Assembly (NCBI GenBank): GCA_022564455.1
Contig: JADFLK010000011.1
Coordinates: 1-14,386, forward strand
DNA from: Bacteroidota bacterium
GTDB lineage: Bacteria; Bacteroidota; Rhodothermia; Rhodothermales; Rubricoccaceae
DNA length: 14,386 bases
Reading direction: 5' to 3'
Both the position numbers and the translations under genes were made by a program. This document shows positions 5,464-12,969 of this stretch, piece after piece. Under the pieces are notes generated by a model. That model searched no databases and had not been told where the DNA came from. It saw only the letters and a list, made by a program, of their open reading frames with translations. Positions within the stretch are counted from its first letter, which is position 1; each line of letters opens with the position of its first letter.

Positions 5464-6678
5464 ATGCAGTTTAATGCTCCCGATACCGCTTTCATGCTCG
5501 TGGCCACCGCCCTCGTGTTGCTCATGACACCGGGACTCGCCTTCTTCTATGGCGGCCTGGTCGGACGAAAGAACGTGACGGCCATCATGATGCAGAGCTT
5601 TGTCTCTCTGGGCATCACAACCGTGCTCTGGGTGACGGTCGGCTTCTCGCTCTGCTTCGGAAGCGACATCGGCGGGATCATTGGGAACCCATCCGATTTC
5701 TTCTTGCTGAGCGGAATTGCCCCCGGAGACATCTATCCGGAGCTGGGGATTCCCGTCTACTTGTTTGCTGCCTATCAGCTGATGTTCGCCATCATCACCC
5801 CCGCCCTGATTACCGGCGCCTTTGCCAACCGCATGACGTTCAAGGCCTATTTCTCGTTCTTGGTGGGCTGGCAATTGCTGGTGTACTTCCCATTCGTCCA
5901 CATGGTGTGGGGCGGCGGCTGGATGGCAGAGTTCGGCGTACTTGACTTCGCCGGTGGCATTGTGGTTCACGCGCTTGCCGGCATGGCAGCCCTTGCCACC
6001 GTGTTCTTTGTCGGCAAGAGGCTTGTCTCCGAGCCCGAGCCACACAATATTCCCTTTGTTGCGCTCGGCACGGCTCTTCTATGGTTCGGTTGGTTCGGCT
6101 TCAATGCCGGAAGCGCTCTCGCGGTGAACGAGATCACTTCGCTGGCATTCATCAACACGCAGATCGGCGGTGCGTTTGCCGGCGTGACCTGGATGCTTCT
6201 CGAGTGGAAGCTCCAGAAGAAGCCGACCCTCGTCGGGTTCTGTGTCGGTGTGGTTGCCGGGCTGGCTACGGTCACACCAGCAGCCGGCTTCGTGGCTCCC
6301 CAGGGCGCGATGTTGATCGGAATCCTCGCCGGCAGCATTCCCTTCGCTGCCGTCATGTTCCGCCAAAAGAGGAACTGGGATGACGCCCTCGACGTGTGGG
6401 CCGTCCACGGTATCGGTGGCGTCGTGGGCATTCTTGCCCTCGGCCTCCTGGCCACGACGGCAATGAATCCGGATGGGGCAGATGGCCTGCTCTATGGCAA
6501 TGGCGCCTTCTTCCTGACGGAGCTGGTGGGCGTGCTGGTCGGTGTCGTCTGGGCCTTCGTCGTCACGTACGCCCTACTGTGGGCAATCAACAAGGTCACA
6601 CCTGTACGCGTTTCGGACGAGGACGAGCAGGCGGGTCTCGACGAAGCTCTCCACGGAGAGACAGCCTACCTCATCTAG
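5464..6678 (+). CDS. amt: Amt family ammonium transporter
   Basis: A 404-residue inner-membrane protein with about 11 hydrophobic helices, the first at residues 7-28. It moves ammonium/ammonia into the cell as a trimer. Family landmarks: MTPGLAFFYGGLVGRKN (21-37), ITPALITGAFANR (111-123), WGGGW with the recruitment-site tryptophan W149, DFAGG-VVHALAG with D161 and pore histidine H169 (E. coli AmtB D160/H168), FGFNAGSAL (211-219) and DVWAVHGIGG with the second pore histidine H315 (AmtB H318). The C-terminal tail ends DEQAGLDEALHGETAY, the conserved segment that contacts PII (GlnK), although no glnK gene lies next to it. It is followed after 103 bp by an outer-membrane barrel gene. Regulation is suggested by the palindromes, promoter and leader hairpin upstream. 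Confidence 0.97.
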   Translation: MQFNAPDTAFMLVATALVLLMTPGLAFFYGGLVGRKNVTAIMMQSFVSLGITTVLWVTVGFSLCFGSDIGGIIGNPSDFFLLSGIAPGDIYPELGIPVYLFAAYQLMFAIITPALITGAFANRMTFKAYFSFLVGWQLLVYFPFVHMVWGGGWMAEFGVLDFAGGIVVHALAGMAALATVFFVGKRLVSEPEPHNIPFVALGTALLWFGWFGFNAGSALAVNEITSLAFINTQIGGAFAGVTWMLLEWKLQKKPTLVGFCVGVVAGLATVTPAAGFVAPQGAMLIGILAGSIPFAAVMFRQKRNWDDALDVWAVHGIGGVVGILALGLLATTAMNPDGADGLLYGNGAFFLTELVGVLVGVVWAFVVTYALLWAINKVTPVRVSDEDEQAGLDEALHGETAYLI

Positions 6679-6720
6679 GGCTAGCACTACGGAATTTGCC
6701 TCACAAACGCAGGCAACGGC

Positions 6721-6743
6721 TTTCCGGCAGGCGAGCCGGGAAA
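6721..6743 (+). promoter_or_regulatory. Intercistronic hairpin between amt and the outer-membrane barrel gene
   Basis: TTTCCGGC (6721-6728) pairs with GCCGGGAAA (6735-6743) across a 6-nt loop, with one bulged G. No T-run follows, so it is more likely to stabilise or partly attenuate the transcript than to terminate it. Confidence 0.35.
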
Positions 6744-6781
6744 ACCGAAACTGCAACTCACAAGCAAGGGGCACACGAGTC

Positions 6782-7693
6782 ATGAGAATAAGTATCGGCA
6801 AAACCGTATCGAGCGCAGTCCGAACAGTACTCGTCGTGGGCGCCACGATGCTTGCTTTTGATGCTGCCGCGGCTCAGGAATCTGAAGGCGCGCTCGCGGA
6901 TCCACAAGGTTCGCAGGTAGAAAGCAGCATTGGAATCGACGTGACCAACCAGTACTTCTTTCGGGGCATCCTGCAGGAGAAAGAAGGAGTGATCGCGCAG
7001 CCCTGGGTTGATTTCGTGTTCCCGATCTGGGAAGGGAAGGACACGGCGTTGTCTTTCAATATCGGTATCTGGAACAGTCTGCACGACGGGCCGACGGGCT
7101 CGGGAGGGGTCGGAATGACTATGCATTACGAGCTAGACGCCTACGCAGGGATCGGCGTCGACTTCGCGGGGAACTTGAGCGGCTCTGTTACTTACGTCGT
7201 GCTTTCGAGCCCGAACTCCGCGTTCGCGACGGTGCAGGAACTCGACGTCTCGATCTCCTTCGATGACTCGGGCCTGTTCGGAGGAGGGTCAAGCCGCTTT
7301 CTCGGCTTCCAGCCATCCGTATTGGTCGTCTTCGAGCTGGATGGCCAGTCGGACGGCGGAGGCGACGAGGGCATCTACCTCGAGCTGGGCATCGAGCCTT
7401 CGTTGGTTCTTATCGACGATGAAAGCCAGCCGATCTCCGCTTCGTTTCCGGTCGCCGCGGGTCTCAGTCTCTCGAACTACTTTGAGGGCGCGATGGGGAG
7501 CGACGAGTTCTTCGGATTCGCGCAAGGTGGCGTTTCGCTCTCGACCCCGCTGAGCTTTATTCCAGCGCGGATGGGAAGCTGGAGCTTGAGCAGTGGGGTC
7601 AGCATCCTGTTTCTGGGCGACAATCTCGAGACCATCAATGGAGGCGACAACTCCGAGGTGATCGTCTCCTTCGGTCTCGGGATCGGCTTCTGA
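6782..7693 (+). CDS. Outer-membrane beta-barrel protein, TorF/Gcw_chp-like putative porin
   Basis: A 303-residue exported protein. The frame is open far upstream into amt, but the ATG at 6782 is right: it starts a signal peptide (MRISIGKTVSSAVRTVLVV..., cleavage near AAA-Q at residue 31). The mature part begins VESSIGIDVTNQYFFRGILQ, which resembles the opening of TorF/Gcw_chp (PF09694) proteins (VTSDYVFRG-SQ), followed by alternating amphipathic strands rich in Gly, Ser and aromatics, and it ends in a C-terminal Phe (GLGIGF) typical of outer-membrane barrels. I recall TorF-like genes beside glnK-amt in Proteobacteria, which would fit an outer-membrane route for ammonium or other small nitrogen solutes; this is inference. 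A weak AAGGGG lies 13 bp before the ATG. Probably co-transcribed with amt. Confidence 0.75.
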   Translation: MRISIGKTVSSAVRTVLVVGATMLAFDAAAAQESEGALADPQGSQVESSIGIDVTNQYFFRGILQEKEGVIAQPWVDFVFPIWEGKDTALSFNIGIWNSLHDGPTGSGGVGMTMHYELDAYAGIGVDFAGNLSGSVTYVVLSSPNSAFATVQELDVSISFDDSGLFGGGSSRFLGFQPSVLVVFELDGQSDGGGDEGIYLELGIEPSLVLIDDESQPISASFPVAAGLSLSNYFEGAMGSDEFFGFAQGGVSLSTPLSFIPARMGSWSLSSGVSILFLGDNLETINGGDNSEVIVSFGLGIGF

Positions 7694-7709
7694 ATGGCGG
7701 AAGCGCTAA

Positions 7710-7714
7710 AAGGA
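7710..7714 (+). promoter_or_regulatory. Shine-Dalgarno site that points to an ATA start for the DoxX-like gene
   Basis: AAGGA at 7710-7714 lies seven bases before ATA at 7722, ideal spacing for initiation there. It is 73 bases away from the nearest canonical start in frame (GTG at 7788), so it cannot serve that codon. Confidence 0.5.
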
Positions 7715-7721
7715 AATCGCC

Positions 7722-8138
7722 ATATTTAACCTCGCCCGACCCCTTCCCAGGCGCATCGCGCTACTGCTGCTCTCGGCGTTCTTCGTAGTGGCCGGGGCCA
7801 ATCACTTTGTCCATCCGGATGGATACGTGGCCATCATGCCGCCGTACCTGCCGGCGCATCTGGAGTTGGTCTACATCAGCGGTGTGTTCGAGATGCTTGG
7901 TGGCCTAGGCGTGCTCTTTTCCCGCAGCCGTCAGCTCACTGGTTGGGGATTGATCGCCCTGTTGGTCGCCATCTTCCCGGCCAACCTCGACATGGCTCTT
8001 CACCCGGAGCAGTTCCCTGACATTCCTGCCTGGGTGCTTTACGCGCGACTTCCGTTTCAGTTGGTGTTCATCGCGTGGGTTTGGTGGGCCACCCGGCCTG
8101 ATGCGGCGAAAGCAATTGAGCAGCGGATGACCGGATGA
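7722..8138 (+). CDS. DoxX-like small membrane protein with apparent non-canonical ATA start
   Basis: A 138-residue membrane protein with four hydrophobic helices. No ATG, GTG or TTG exists in frame between the stop at 7707-7709 and the GTG at 7788. Starting at that GTG would cut the first helix in half, whereas the sequence encoded upstream (FNLARPLPRRIALLLLSAFF) is exactly the N-terminus expected for this family before VVAGANHFVHP. ATA at 7722 has an AAGGA site seven bases upstream, so I place the start there; a sequencing error or an ATG-to-ATA change are alternatives, and 7788 is the conservative call. Family features: GANHFVHPDGY-AIMPPYLP, LELVYISGVFEMLGGLGVL, and FPANLDMALHPEQF. DoxX-like proteins have no settled role. 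It lies 28 bp after the barrel gene and converges with the oxidoreductase gene, 23 bp away. Confidence 0.75.
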   Translation: MFNLARPLPRRIALLLLSAFFVVAGANHFVHPDGYVAIMPPYLPAHLELVYISGVFEMLGGLGVLFSRSRQLTGWGLIALLVAIFPANLDMALHPEQFPDIPAWVLYARLPFQLVFIAWVWWATRPDAAKAIEQRMTG

Positions 8139-8161
8139 TAACTGCGGCTTTCTGCTTGTCG

Positions 8162-11089
8162 TCAATTTACACCTAGCAATTCAGCTAACACTCCCACCGG
8201 ATGCACCGCCTCCCTCCCCGCCAGATCCCAAATCTGGTGCCGGCACGAGGCCCCAGCCGCAACAAGCAGCGTGTCGTCGGAGGCGGCGCGGATAGCCGGC
8301 AGCAACCGATCCTCGGCGATGGCCACGGACACGTCGTAGTGCTCAGTTTCGTAGCCAAACGACCCCGCCATTCCGCAGCAGCCCGCATTCGTGTCGTGCA
8401 CGGTGTAGCCCGCCGCCTCAAGACAGATTCGGGTCGGGTCCATCGAAGAGAGCGCTTTCTGGTGGCAATGTCCGTGGACGAGGACTTCGCGTCCGTTGGC
8501 GTCGCCGAAGGCGTCATGGAGTTGGCCTGCGTGTTCGGCAGCCCATTCCTCGAAAGTCTGTACCTGTTCGGCTATCGCCTTTGCCCGCAGATCTCCAGGA
8601 AGTAGACGCGGCAGTTCATCGCGTAGCGTGAGGATGCAACTCGGCTCCAGCCCGACGATGGGAAACCCTAATTCGGCAAATGGGGCGTACGTCTCCACGA
8701 CTTTCCGGGCAAGCCGGAGGGCTTCATCCACAAACCCGCCGGAGAGGTACGAACGTCCGCAGCAGCGGTAGGGCGGCACAATCACTTCAAAGCCCATCGC
8801 TTCGATCACGCGAACAGCGGCACGCGGGATTTCGGCGTCGTGGAAGCGGGCAAACGTGTCGGCGTATAAAATGATTTCGGATTTCGGATTTCGGATTTCG
8901 GATTTTTTGTCCTCTCTGGTGAACGGATTTCTTGCGAAAGGCGGTAGCGTTCTTTCCGGTGTGATACCGAGTGCGGCAAGGCGCTTGCGGGCAAAGTTTG
9001 TCTGGTTCATCCGGTTGACTAGCGGAGCTAGCCGGCCCGAGAAGCGTTTCGCCACGCGCGGGTGGTGGGCGAACATGCGCTCGCGGAGGGGCGGCCTTTG
9101 CGCTTTCCACTTCTGCTCCAGCCAGACCGTTTTGAGCGCCGCCATATCCACACCCGCCGGGCACTCCGACTTGCAGGCTTTGCAGCCAATGCACAGATCC
9201 ATGGCCTCGGCCACTTCAGGTCCGGTGAGGCTGCCGAGTTGCCCGCTGAGGGCTTCCCGGAGGGCGTTCGCCCGCCCGCGCGTGGTGTCCTTTTCCTCTC
9301 GCGTTACCATGAACGGCGGGCACATCGTACCGACGCCCTGCTTTCGGCAGACGCCCATCCCGTTGCAGGCCTCAGTGGCGGCGGCAAACCCGAGGTCATC
9401 GCCTTGCGCGTTTGGAAAGGTCAGCGCCGAGTGGACTGTACGGGTGCTGTATCCCGGCAGATACCGCAGGTTTTCAGTGAGGAGTGGCGCTTCCGTGATC
9501 TTGCCGGGATTGAACTGATTCTCGGGGTCGAATGCCTGCTTGACGCCTTTGTAGGCCGCGTAGAGTACAGATCCATAGAACGGCTCGTTGAACGAACTCC
9601 GAGCCAATCCATCGCCGTGCTCGCTGGCAATCAGGCCGCCGTACTCCTTCACGAGTTCGGCTGAGGCCTCCGCGATGCGAGCGAGCGAGGCAACGTCTTC
9701 CGGACGCTTTGTGTCGAGGAACAGCCGCACGTGCAGGCATCCTGCGGAAGCATGAGCATAGACAACGGCCTCGACACCCGTGTCTTTGATCACAGCTTCC
9801 AGCCGCTCAATGTAATCGGGGAGATGCTGCACCGGCACGGCCGCGTCCTCCACTACGGCCACCGCCTGCAAGGGCAGATTGGCGCTCATCGCGAGGCCCA
9901 GTCCCGCCTTTCGCACCGCCCAAACGTCGGCGATCTGCGCGGCCTCGTGCGCCTCCGTAATAGTGAACGATCCGCCCAATTTCCTCTTCAGGCGGTCCAG
10001 TCCACCGCCGACTTCGCTCTTTGACTGGCCTGCGTATTCAACAATGAGCATCGCGGCCGGATCGCCTTCTACAAAGTGCAGCTTCGATGCGTAGCCCGCT
10101 ACCTCGCTCGCACGGCGCAGGATCGGCCGATCCAGCAGTTCGATGGCAGCCGGATTCGTCTCAAGAATCGGCGTGACGTGCTCCAGCGCCTGCCGGCGAT
10201 CGGCAAAGTGGACCATTCCCAGAGCGGTGTGATTCGGTTGGCCAACGAGGCCGATGGTGATCTCCGTCGTGAATGCAAGCGTGCCCTCCGATCCACACAA
10301 CAGATGCGCCAGGTTCCGCGTGCCATCCCACGCCCGGCCTGGGCCGCGGTCCACCTCGGGGGCTTCAAGAAGCCGCTCCAGCCGGTAGCCGCCAGCCCTC
10401 CGCCAGTGCCTTGGCGTGTCCTTTCGGATGGCCGGTCCGTGGAGCTTCAGCAGCGCATCTACGCGCCGGTAAACCTCACCCTCCGCCCCATTCAGGGCAG
10501 TTTTGGTAACCCATCCGGCATCATCCAGCGCGTCAAAAACAACGGGTGTTCCGTCGGGAAGAAGGGCCTTCACGTGCTCAACGTGATCCACTACAGAGCC
10601 GAAGCTGATGGAGTGCGTCCCAGTGGCGTTGGTGCCCACCATCCCGCCGAGCGTACAGCGGTTGGACGACGCGGGGTCCGGCCCCACCATCAGCCCGCGC
10701 CGGGCGAGCATCCGGTTCAGGTCATCCAGCACGACGCCGGGCTCCACGGTGGCCGTCTTAACCTCAGGGTTCACGGCGACGATCCTGTCGAGATACCGCG
10801 TTGTGTCGATGACCAGCGCCGCTCCAACTGCGCTCCCGGCGAGGCTCGATCCCGCACCCCGTGGGAGTACCGGTATTCCAAACCTCCTTGCCTCTTCAAT
10901 GGCGGCCTGCACGTCGTCTACCGACTTCGGCAGGAACACACCTACCGGCGGGATGCGGTACATCGAGGCGTCCGTGGCATACAGCGCACGATGGAGGTCG
11001 TCTGTCCGCAAATCCCCCTGAACACGAGGCCGCAACGCCGCCTCAAACTCTTCAAGGCGTTCCGTCTCGATGGGCATATCGGGCGTCAT
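8162..11089 (-). CDS. FAD-binding and Fe-S-binding oxidoreductase (D-2-hydroxyacid dehydrogenase type: D-lactate / D-2-hydroxyglutarate / glycolate)
   Basis: A 975-residue fusion of a GlcD-like flavoprotein with a GlpC-like Fe-S module, the architecture of E. coli YdiJ and related D-2-hydroxyacid dehydrogenases. FAD-binding domain (about 46-280): PRGAGSSLAGSAVG (77-90), DPASSNRCTLGGMVGTNATG (138-157). FAD-oxidase C-terminal domain (about 290-535) with YAHASAGCLHVR (445-455) and ASEHGDGLARS (488-498). Fe-S part: C575, C581, C590 (GTMCPPF) and CIGCKACKSECP (C633, C636, C639, C643). Two CCG domains follow: YRCCGRSYLSGG (774-785) and GCCGMAGSFGYE (903-914), with HGHCHQKAL between. It should oxidise a D-2-hydroxyacid and pass electrons to a carrier; the substrate cannot be read. 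Oddity: residues 729-739 are encoded by an intergenic-type 7-bp repeat. ATG at 11089 (another at 11077). Confidence 0.93.
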   Translation of the reverse strand: MTPDMPIETERLEEFEAALRPRVQGDLRTDDLHRALYATDASMYRIPPVGVFLPKSVDDVQAAIEEARRFGIPVLPRGAGSSLAGSAVGAALVIDTTRYLDRIVAVNPEVKTATVEPGVVLDDLNRMLARRGLMVGPDPASSNRCTLGGMVGTNATGTHSISFGSVVDHVEHVKALLPDGTPVVFDALDDAGWVTKTALNGAEGEVYRRVDALLKLHGPAIRKDTPRHWRRAGGYRLERLLEAPEVDRGPGRAWDGTRNLAHLLCGSEGTLAFTTEITIGLVGQPNHTALGMVHFADRRQALEHVTPILETNPAAIELLDRPILRRASEVAGYASKLHFVEGDPAAMLIVEYAGQSKSEVGGGLDRLKRKLGGSFTITEAHEAAQIADVWAVRKAGLGLAMSANLPLQAVAVVEDAAVPVQHLPDYIERLEAVIKDTGVEAVVYAHASAGCLHVRLFLDTKRPEDVASLARIAEASAELVKEYGGLIASEHGDGLARSSFNEPFYGSVLYAAYKGVKQAFDPENQFNPGKITEAPLLTENLRYLPGYSTRTVHSALTFPNAQGDDLGFAAATEACNGMGVCRKQGVGTMCPPFMVTREEKDTTRGRANALREALSGQLGSLTGPEVAEAMDLCIGCKACKSECPAGVDMAALKTVWLEQKWKAQRPPLRERMFAHHPRVAKRFSGRLAPLVNRMNQTNFARKRLAALGITPERTLPPFARNPFTREDKKSEIRNPKSEIILYADTFARFHDAEIPRAAVRVIEAMGFEVIVPPYRCCGRSYLSGGFVDEALRLARKVVETYAPFAELGFPIVGLEPSCILTLRDELPRLLPGDLRAKAIAEQVQTFEEWAAEHAGQLHDAFGDANGREVLVHGHCHQKALSSMDPTRICLEAAGYTVHDTNAGCCGMAGSFGYETEHYDVSVAIAEDRLLPAIRAASDDTLLVAAGASCRHQIWDLAGREAVHPVGVLAELLGVN
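8874..8907. repeat. In-frame ATTTCGG tandem repeat inside the oxidoreductase gene
   Basis: Four exact 7-bp units ATTTCGG occupy 8874-8901, followed by a partial unit ATTTTTT. On the coding strand three units make 21 bp, so the tract keeps the frame and encodes KSEIRNPKSEII (residues 729-740), a peptide unlike the flanking enzyme sequence. It lies in the linker between the Fe-S cluster domain and the first CCG domain. The word is the type of short repeat I recall scattered between genes in Rhodothermota-like genomes. Confidence 0.85.
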
Positions 11090-11110
11090 ACGGCGAAGAT
11101 AGCCGTACCG

Positions 11111-11140
11111 TCACCCCGCCTGACCCCGCCTGACCCCGGC
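11111..11140. repeat. Short 10-bp tandem repeat upstream of the oxidoreductase gene
   Basis: Three near-identical 10-bp units (TCACCCCGCC, TGACCCCGCC, TGACCCCGGC) fill most of the 53-bp gap between the DsbA-like stop and the oxidoreductase ATG. On the coding strand the unit is GGCGGGGTCA. It could be a regulator-binding array or simple slippage; nothing distinguishes these. Confidence 0.45.
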
Positions 11141-11142
11141 TC

Positions 11143-11664
11143 TCAGCCAGTCGTCAGCCGCTCGTCCAGCTCGCCGATGGCCTCTATCACGGCGTCGTCC
11201 TCGTACAATTTGCCATCTACGACGAGATTCAGCGAACTGCGCACGCCTGCTTTCACGCCGCCCCGTTTCTCGGCCAGCACGTTCGTCCTGTATACCTCTT
11301 CACTCAGCGCCGTCCGCACTTCTCGCGCGTCAATACCCAGGGCGTCTGCGTGCATGACGAGTTCGTTATCAGACAGATTCAGTTGGTTGGCGAAGAGCCG
11401 GTCGTGCATCGCCCAGAACGCGCCCTGCGCGCCGGCAACCTCGGCAGTTTCCGCGGCCGCCAGCGCATTGGGGTGGATGCGAACGGGGAAATGCCGAAAC
11501 ACCAGGCGGACCTTCCCAGAGTACGCCTTCATCAACCCACGCACCATCACGTGTACCTGCCTGCTCTGAGGGCACTCAAAGTCGCCGTACTGCAGGAGAG
11601 TGATCTCGGCGTCTTCAGGGCCTCGGATGTGGTCACGGTCTGTGATCGGTGGGAAGTCGGGCAT
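11143..11664 (-). CDS. DsbA/thioredoxin-fold protein with a single cysteine (CPQS) and no cis-proline
   Basis: A 173-residue protein with no signal peptide. The ATG at 11664 is preferred over an in-frame TTG at 11721, because the recognisable domain begins soon after it: ITDRDHIRGPEDAEITLLQYGDFECPQS (split at residues 7-34). This is the Thioredoxin_4/DsbA-like layout (DHI-GP--A-VTL-EYGDFECPYC), followed by the helical insertion (HFPVRIHPNALAAAETAEVAGAQGAFWAMHDRLF) and C-terminal strands. The active site has only C31; the usual second cysteine is S34, and it is the only cysteine in the protein. The segment expected to read GV-GTP-FF-NG reads GVRSSLNLVVDG, lacking the cis-proline. Classical disulfide oxidase activity is therefore doubtful; a monothiol, chaperone-like or binding role is possible. 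It lies between the thioredoxin-fold gene and the oxidoreductase gene. Confidence 0.8.
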   Translation of the reverse strand: MPDFPPITDRDHIRGPEDAEITLLQYGDFECPQSRQVHVMVRGLMKAYSGKVRLVFRHFPVRIHPNALAAAETAEVAGAQGAFWAMHDRLFANQLNLSDNELVMHADALGIDAREVRTALSEEVYRTNVLAEKRGGVKAGVRSSLNLVVDGKLYEDDAVIEAIGELDERLTTG

Positions 11665-11749
11665 GAGGCTAGCGCGTATTTCGTAGTGCGTAAGAGTATC
11701 TATCCCCTGCCCAATGCGCAAGACGCTCTACGCAATAAGCTTGCAGCAC

Positions 11750-12340
11750 TCAGCCCACAGTGGATGCTAATTCGAGCAGCGCGACTAGCTCTTCCAGCGA
11801 CGTCCTCCCCTTATCCCGCGCGTACCATTTGCGGAGTTCCTTGTAACGCGCTCCCGATTCATACTTCTGGCCTTCTGTTTTCACCCAAGTCTGCAATTCT
11901 GCAGGCCGCGGCCCCCACCACGCTCGTTCGGTATTGTTTTGATCGAGTATGATGACAGCCGGAATGGCCCGCGCGGTTCCTCCCGTGAGGTGCTCGTCCA
12001 TCAGATCGAGGTGGTCATCGCGATTGAGAAGGCGGAGGCCGAGGTTCGGTGCGGCCTCGACGAGCCGCTGGATGACCGGGACGATATTGGAGGCGTCCCC
12101 GCACCAATCGGCGGAAAGAATGAGCAACCTCCAACTGCCGTCAAGATCTCTGACGCGTTGCAGAATGTCCGCCGGAACTACAGCGTGCTTGTAAACGCCT
12201 TCCCAGAGACCAACATTCTCGGTTGCCGTGGGGAGAAACTCCTCGAAGGTGATGCCTGCGGCCCACTTTGCGGAGCGGTTGAAACCCTCGGTAGACGGGT
12301 TGGAGTACGACGTGATGAGCGGTGAAGGTGCTTCAAGCAT
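11750..12340 (-). CDS. Thioredoxin-fold protein (Thioredoxin_9 type) with single-cysteine WCGDAS site
   Basis: A 196-residue cytoplasmic protein. The N-terminal helical part (1-65) carries the sequence around FLPTATENVGLWEGVYK; the thioredoxin-like core (about 66-145) contains LLILSADWCGDASNIVPVI with C80 as the only cysteine (A83 replaces the second), LRLLNRDDHLDLMDEHLTGG, then RAIPAVIILD with the cis-proline P127 and the WWGPRP motif (141-146). These are hallmarks of the PF14595-type thioredoxin family proteins of Bacteroidota and Firmicutes, in which, as I recall, the second cysteine is often absent. A redox or thiol-handling role is likely but not assigned. The gene is 26 bp downstream of the DUF3267 gene and precedes another single-cysteine thioredoxin-fold gene. 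Confidence 0.82.
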   Translation of the reverse strand: MLEAPSPLITSYSNPSTEGFNRSAKWAAGITFEEFLPTATENVGLWEGVYKHAVVPADILQRVRDLDGSWRLLILSADWCGDASNIVPVIQRLVEAAPNLGLRLLNRDDHLDLMDEHLTGGTARAIPAVIILDQNNTERAWWGPRPAELQTWVKTEGQKYESGARYKELRKWYARDKGRTSLEELVALLELASTVG

Positions 12341-12366
12341 TGCAACGGCGCGCTAATTCTGCCCTC

Positions 12367-12969
12367 CTACGTCGCGTTTTCTACGGAGGTCCGCTCCTCT
12401 TCGTTAAGAAGCAGACAACCCGCGCGGGTGGGATGATCTATGACCCTTCTGTGGCCGGAAATGCCCCGCAACAGCCAGATGATGAGGGCATCCCCGCCCG
12501 CTGCGATGGTGAACAGGATGCCGAAGTTCATCCATCCACCCCAACCAGACACCAACGCCAGACCAATCGGAATCAGGCCGAGAACAATGCCTGGCGTAAT
12601 CGCACCGATCCGATATGCTCGTGCGCTCATCGGCGCCGAGCAATGAGCGTATGGCGTGACGGTCTTCCACTGAAACCCGAGGCGCACCGTGCCTTTTGGC
12701 GGGCGAGCGGCCAGCTTCCAGGCCACGGCGTGTAGCACCTCGTGTGCTACTATGCCTGCGGCCAGAACAACTGCACATCCCAGGATGGGCGCACCCACGA
12801 GCGGTTGGTAAAGCGAGGGCCATCCGTGGAGGGCAATGAACAACGCCGTGAGTGCGGCAACCGGCGGCCCAACAAGTACCAAGGCGCCGGCATTTGCCCT
12901 GAGCACAGAGAATGAGCGGTCTTCATATGCATCTGCATCGGGTGCGGTATGCTCGGGTTCTTCCGTCAC
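12367..12969 (-). CDS. DUF3267-type membrane protein with zincin HExxH motif (putative metalloprotease)
   Basis: A 200-residue membrane protein from a GTG at 12969 that overlaps the TGA stop of the upstream nuclease gene by four bases (GTGA), a typical translational-coupling arrangement. An in-frame ATG at 13047 would add 26 residues read from the nuclease's C-terminal codons and is less likely. Hydrophobic segments lie at about 28-47, 58-82, 121-142 and 148-169. The second contains HEVLHAVAW with H76, E77 and H80, a zinc-binding HExxH within the membrane, followed by a soluble loop (GFQWKTVTPYAHC), AYRIGAITPG, and GGDALIIWLL (158-167) with D160 a plausible third ligand. The C-terminus has DHPTRAGCLLLNEEE, resembling the DHP...G end of DUF3267 proteins. 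This suggests an M50-like site protease; substrate unknown. Confidence 0.8.
   Translation of the reverse strand: MTEEPEHTAPDADAYEDRSFSVLRANAGALVLVGPPVAALTALFIALHGWPSLYQPLVGAPILGCAVVLAAGIVAHEVLHAVAWKLAARPPKGTVRLGFQWKTVTPYAHCSAPMSARAYRIGAITPGIVLGLIPIGLALVSGWGGWMNFGILFTIAAGGDALIIWLLRGISGHRRVIDHPTRAGCLLLNEEERTSVENAT

Noticed and set aside
7694..7729. Short ATG frame overlapping the barrel gene's stop (TGAATG) that could be the DoxX-like N-terminus through a +1 frameshift
   Set aside because: It encodes only MAEALKGNRHI and ends at TAA; the ATA start with a well-placed AAGGA explains the N-terminus without a frameshift, although a sequencing indel here cannot be fully excluded.
8139..8161. Bidirectional terminator between the convergent DoxX-like and oxidoreductase genes
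   Set aside because: The 23-bp gap contains no inverted repeat or T-run; any terminator must overlap the coding ends.
8874..8907. CRISPR array or minisatellite array
   Set aside because: The unit is only 7 bp with no spacers and four copies; it is a short tandem repeat within a coding frame.
10076..11569. Long plus-strand open frame (497 codons) opposite the oxidoreductase and DsbA-like genes
   Set aside because: It crosses two well-supported minus-strand genes and encodes a composition-biased sequence rich in Arg, Pro, Ser and His with no recognisable motif; it is an antisense shadow of GC-rich coding DNA.
11687..11734. Imperfect stem (TGCGTAAGAG with CTCTACGCA) between the two thioredoxin-fold genes
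   Set aside because: It needs a bulge and a 29-nt loop and has no T-run; likely chance.
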